Shown: in pieces, positions 6,828-8,632 of the stretch
Layout: every line of letters starts with the position of its first letter
Position numbering within the stretch: position 1 is the first letter of the stretch
NCBI GenBank assembly: GCA_031270565.1
Contig: JAISXJ010000156.1
Coordinates: 1-8,632, forward strand
DNA length: 8,632 nucleotides
Reading direction: 5' to 3'
Source: Prevotellaceae bacterium
GTDB lineage: Bacteria > Bacteroidota > Bacteroidia > Bacteroidales > Paludibacteraceae
Translations under genes and position numbers: made by a program
Notes under the pieces: model-generated
What the model saw: the letters and a program-made list of their open reading frames with translations, nothing else
What the model was told of the DNA's origin: nothing
Databases searched by the model: none

Positions 6828-7685
6828 ATGAAAGGAATTATTCTTGCAGGAGGCAGCGCCACACGCTTGTTTCCTTTATCGAAAGCCATTTCCAAACAAA
6901 TCATGCCTGTCTATGACAAGCCGATGATTTATTACCCGCTCTCTACATTGATGCTGGCGGGTATTCGTGAAGTGTTGATTATCTCCACGCCACGTGATTT
7001 GCCGATGTTTCGCGAACTGCTCGGTTCGGGAGAGCATCTCGGTATGCGGTTTGAATATAAAGTGCAGGAAACGCCTAACGGTTTGGCTCAGGCTTTTGTT
7101 CTGGGGGCAAATTTTCTGTCCGGCGAACCGGGATGCCTGATACTCGGCGATAATCTCTTCTATGGACAGGGCTTTTCTGCCATGCTTCGACGTGCCGCCT
7201 CCATAAATAGCGGCGCCTGCGTATTCGGCTATTATGTAAAGGACCCGCGTGCCTATGGCGTGGTGGAGTTTGACAAAGACGGCAAGGTGGTATCGCTTGA
7301 GGAGAAGCCCGCTGTCCCAAAGAGCAATTACGCCGTACCCGGACTTTATTTTTACGACAACTCCGTAACCACCAAAGCCGCCGCATTAAAACCTTCCTCA
7401 CGCGGCGAATATGAGATAACCGACCTCAACCGCGAGTATCTTCACGAGGGTACGCTTAAAGTCGAGTTATTCGGACGCGGCTTTGCATGGCTTGATACGG
7501 GCAATTGCGACAGCCTTTTGGAGGCATCCAACTTTGTGGCAACTATCCAAAACAGACAGGGATTTTATGTAGGCTGCATTGAGGAGATTGCATGGCGTAA
7601 CGGATGGATAAATCACGACCAACTGCTCCTGCTCGGAAAACATCTGGGTAATACCGATTATGGAAAATATATTTTAGACTTATAA
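6828..7685 (+). CDS. rfbA: Glucose-1-phosphate thymidylyltransferase (RmlA)
   Basis: RmlA joins glucose-1-phosphate and dTTP to give dTDP-glucose, the first step towards dTDP-L-rhamnose and related sugars for O-antigen, capsule or glycoprotein glycans. The 285-residue length is normal. Visible motifs are the nucleotide loop LAGGSATRLFP (6-16), SKQIMPVYDKPMIYYPLS (22-39), QETPNGLAQA (80-89), LGDN (106-109, Asp108 a predicted Mg ligand), EEKP (158-161), YEITDLN (195-201) and WLDTG (221-225, Asp223 a predicted second Mg ligand). The nucleotide loop has Ala11 where most members have Gly (GGSGTRL); related nucleotidyltransferases also carry Ala here, so activity is not in doubt. The ATG at 6828 has an AT-rich leader with no Shine-Dalgarno sequence. 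I see no clear promoter in the 52 bases before it, so it may be read through from the MltF-like gene. rfbC follows after 18 bases. Confidence 0.96.
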   Translation: MKGIILAGGSATRLFPLSKAISKQIMPVYDKPMIYYPLSTLMLAGIREVLIISTPRDLPMFRELLGSGEHLGMRFEYKVQETPNGLAQAFVLGANFLSGEPGCLILGDNLFYGQGFSAMLRRAASINSGACVFGYYVKDPRAYGVVEFDKDGKVVSLEEKPAVPKSNYAVPGLYFYDNSVTTKAAALKPSSRGEYEITDLNREYLHEGTLKVELFGRGFAWLDTGNCDSLLEASNFVATIQNRQGFYVGCIEEIAWRNGWINHDQLLLLGKHLGNTDYGKYILDL

Positions 7686-7703
7686 AAACAACTTATTGAA
7701 GTT

Positions 7704-8249
7704 ATGGAAATCATTAAAACCCCTATACAGGATTTATTAATCGTAAAGCCGCGTATATTCACCGATGCGCGTGGCTTTTTTTGTGAAACATATCATGAAA
7801 TGCGTTATCAGCAGGCGGGAATAACTGCCCGTTTGGTACAGGACAATCAGTCGCAATCGACCTATGGCGTGGTGCGCGGCTTACATTTTCAGAGGGAGCC
7901 TTATGCGCAGGCAAAATTATTGTCGGTCTCGGTTGGTATGGTGTGGGACGTGGCGGTAGATTTGCGCAAGGATTCGCCAACATTCGGACAGTGGTTTGGT
8001 GTGGAGTTGTCGGCAGAAAATCATCTGCAATTCTTTATTCCGCGCGGATTTGCACATGGTTTTTCCGTACTTTCTCCGACGGTGCTGTTCACCTACAAGT
8101 GCGATAATTTCTATACTCCCGAAGCAGAAAGCGGACTTTTCTATGCAGACCCGAACCTTCATATTGACTGGAAAGTTCCGGCAGACAAAATCATTGTGTC
8201 GGAGAAAGACAATGTGCTACCTCTGTTACGGGACTGGCAAAGGTTCTAA
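7704..8249 (+). CDS. rfbC: dTDP-4-dehydrorhamnose 3,5-epimerase (RmlC)
   Basis: RmlC inverts C3 and C5 of dTDP-4-keto-6-deoxyglucose, the third step to dTDP-L-rhamnose. The 181-residue product is a cupin-type beta-barrel of usual length. Family motifs are visible: FTDARGFFCETY (19-30), QDNQSQSTYGVVRGLHFQ (46-63) with the predicted catalytic base His61, Lys71, VWDVAVDLRKDSPTFGQW (80-97), FIPRGFAHGF (111-120) with His118, and TYKCDNFY (130-137) with the conserved Tyr131. It lies 18 bases after rfbA, so the two are almost certainly co-transcribed. The partners needed for rhamnose, rfbB (4,6-dehydratase) and rfbD (reductase), are not beside it; the next gene is on the opposite strand and unrelated. 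Confidence 0.96.
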   Translation: MEIIKTPIQDLLIVKPRIFTDARGFFCETYHEMRYQQAGITARLVQDNQSQSTYGVVRGLHFQREPYAQAKLLSVSVGMVWDVAVDLRKDSPTFGQWFGVELSAENHLQFFIPRGFAHGFSVLSPTVLFTYKCDNFYTPEAESGLFYADPNLHIDWKVPADKIIVSEKDNVLPLLRDWQRF

Positions 8250-8282
8250 GCGCGGAAGCAGATTCCACTGATTAAAGAAAAC

Positions 8283-8317
8283 GCAAAGCAGAACTCTTTT
8301 ATAGCGTTCTGCTTTGC
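8283..8317 (-). terminator. Hairpin between convergent rfbC and the aminopeptidase gene
   Basis: A perfect 12-bp stem, GCAAAGCAGAAC (8283-8294) with GTTCTGCTTTGC (8306-8317), has an 11-base loop. Read on the minus strand it is followed by GTTTTCTTTAAT, a good T-rich tail, so it should end the aminopeptidase transcript. On the plus strand the tail is AATGTTAAG, so it is a weaker stop for rfbC, although the stem could act in both directions. Confidence 0.8.
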
Positions 8318-8341
8318 AATGTTAAGGAAGACAGTCCTGCG

Positions 8342-8632
8342 TCAAATGGCTTTCGTTTTTCGGGCTAACCATTTACATTCAGTTTTGGTCAAATAAGGCG
8401 ACAATTTCCGATACACACGCTCGTGATAGGCATTAATAAAGTTTTTTTCTTCCTCTGTCAGCAGAGATTGTTCTATGGCGCTGGTGTCGTATGGGAAAAG
8501 CGTAAGCGTTTCAAAAGCATAGAACTGTCCGAAAGCAGATGAACAATGCTCTTTTACCACAATAAGATTTTCAATGCGAATACCATATTCACCCGAACGA
8601 TAAAGTCCCGGCTCGTTGCTCACTACCATTCC
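8342..8632 (-). CDS. Xaa-Pro aminopeptidase (M24B family), C-terminal part (5' end outside window)
   Basis: Aminopeptidase P removes N-terminal residues that precede proline, using two metal ions in a pita-bread fold. Ninety-six C-terminal residues are visible, and the reading frame is open through the right edge, so the gene starts beyond the window; the ATG at 8629-8627 is internal. The motif SNEPGLYRSGEYGIRIENL carries two of the five metal ligands: Glu7 in NEPGLY and Glu21 in RIENL, counting from the first visible residue (compare Glu383 and Glu406 of E. coli PepP). The later FETLTLFPYD stretch and a final helical tail fit Bacteroidota members of the family. The two Asp ligands and the His ligand must lie in the missing part. 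The gene ends with TGA at 8344-8342 and converges on rfbC across a terminator-like hairpin. Confidence 0.92.
   Translation of the reverse strand, partial: GMVVSNEPGLYRSGEYGIRIENLIVVKEHCSSAFGQFYAFETLTLFPYDTSAIEQSLLTEEEKNFINAYHERVYRKLSPYLTKTECKWLARKTKAI

Noticed and set aside
6858..6862. Ala11 instead of Gly in the RmlA nucleotide loop (GGSATRL)
   Set aside because: Ala at this position occurs in other functional sugar nucleotidyltransferases, and all other motifs are intact, so it is not evidence of altered function.
7075..7401. 108-codon minus-strand frame inside rfbA
   Set aside because: The Arg- and Pro-rich translation is typical of an antisense shadow of a coding gene, and rfbA is certain.

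Overview
The window looks like ordinary chromosomal DNA from a Bacteroidota bacterium, most likely of the order Bacteroidales. The signs are: promoter-like TAnnTTTG (-7) elements ahead of several genes; near-absence of Shine-Dalgarno sequences; the long, three-domain form of IspG; and protein sequences that read like Bacteroidales homologues (IF3, L20, PanD, RmlA). I see no phage, transposon, CRISPR, tRNA or rRNA sequence. The species cannot be named from this sequence alone.

Layout, left to right. (1) The 3' part of panD (pantothenate/CoA synthesis) enters from the left edge. (2) A stand-alone secreted glycoside hydrolase of family GH30 follows (314-1756). (3) After a gap of 338 bases containing a promoter and a structured leader comes the translation operon infC-rpmI-rplT (IF3, L35, L20; 2095-3348), closed by a clear hairpin. 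(4) ispG (3477-5192, isoprenoid MEP pathway) follows behind its own promoter with both elements well placed. (5) An MltF-like lipoprotein murein transglycosylase ends at 6775. (6) rfbA and rfbC (dTDP-sugar synthesis for surface glycans) follow in the same direction. (7) On the minus strand, the C-terminal part of a Xaa-Pro aminopeptidase enters from the right edge and converges on rfbC. A perfect 12-bp hairpin separates the two.

The genes are mainly core housekeeping functions: cofactor, translation, isoprenoid, cell wall and surface sugar. Only infC-rpmI-rplT and rfbA-rfbC are clear functional units.

The most notable point is the start of infC. The conserved IF3 N-terminus has no ATG, GTG or TTG start. 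The reading frame is closed by a TAG just upstream. The only well-placed candidate is an ATA codon 8 bases after a perfect AGGAGG, the only strong Shine-Dalgarno sequence seen in the window. This resembles the AUU start by which E. coli IF3 controls its own synthesis. It is joined by a stem-loop predicted to sit at the very 5' end of the operon mRNA. I found no evidence of a wholly new system.
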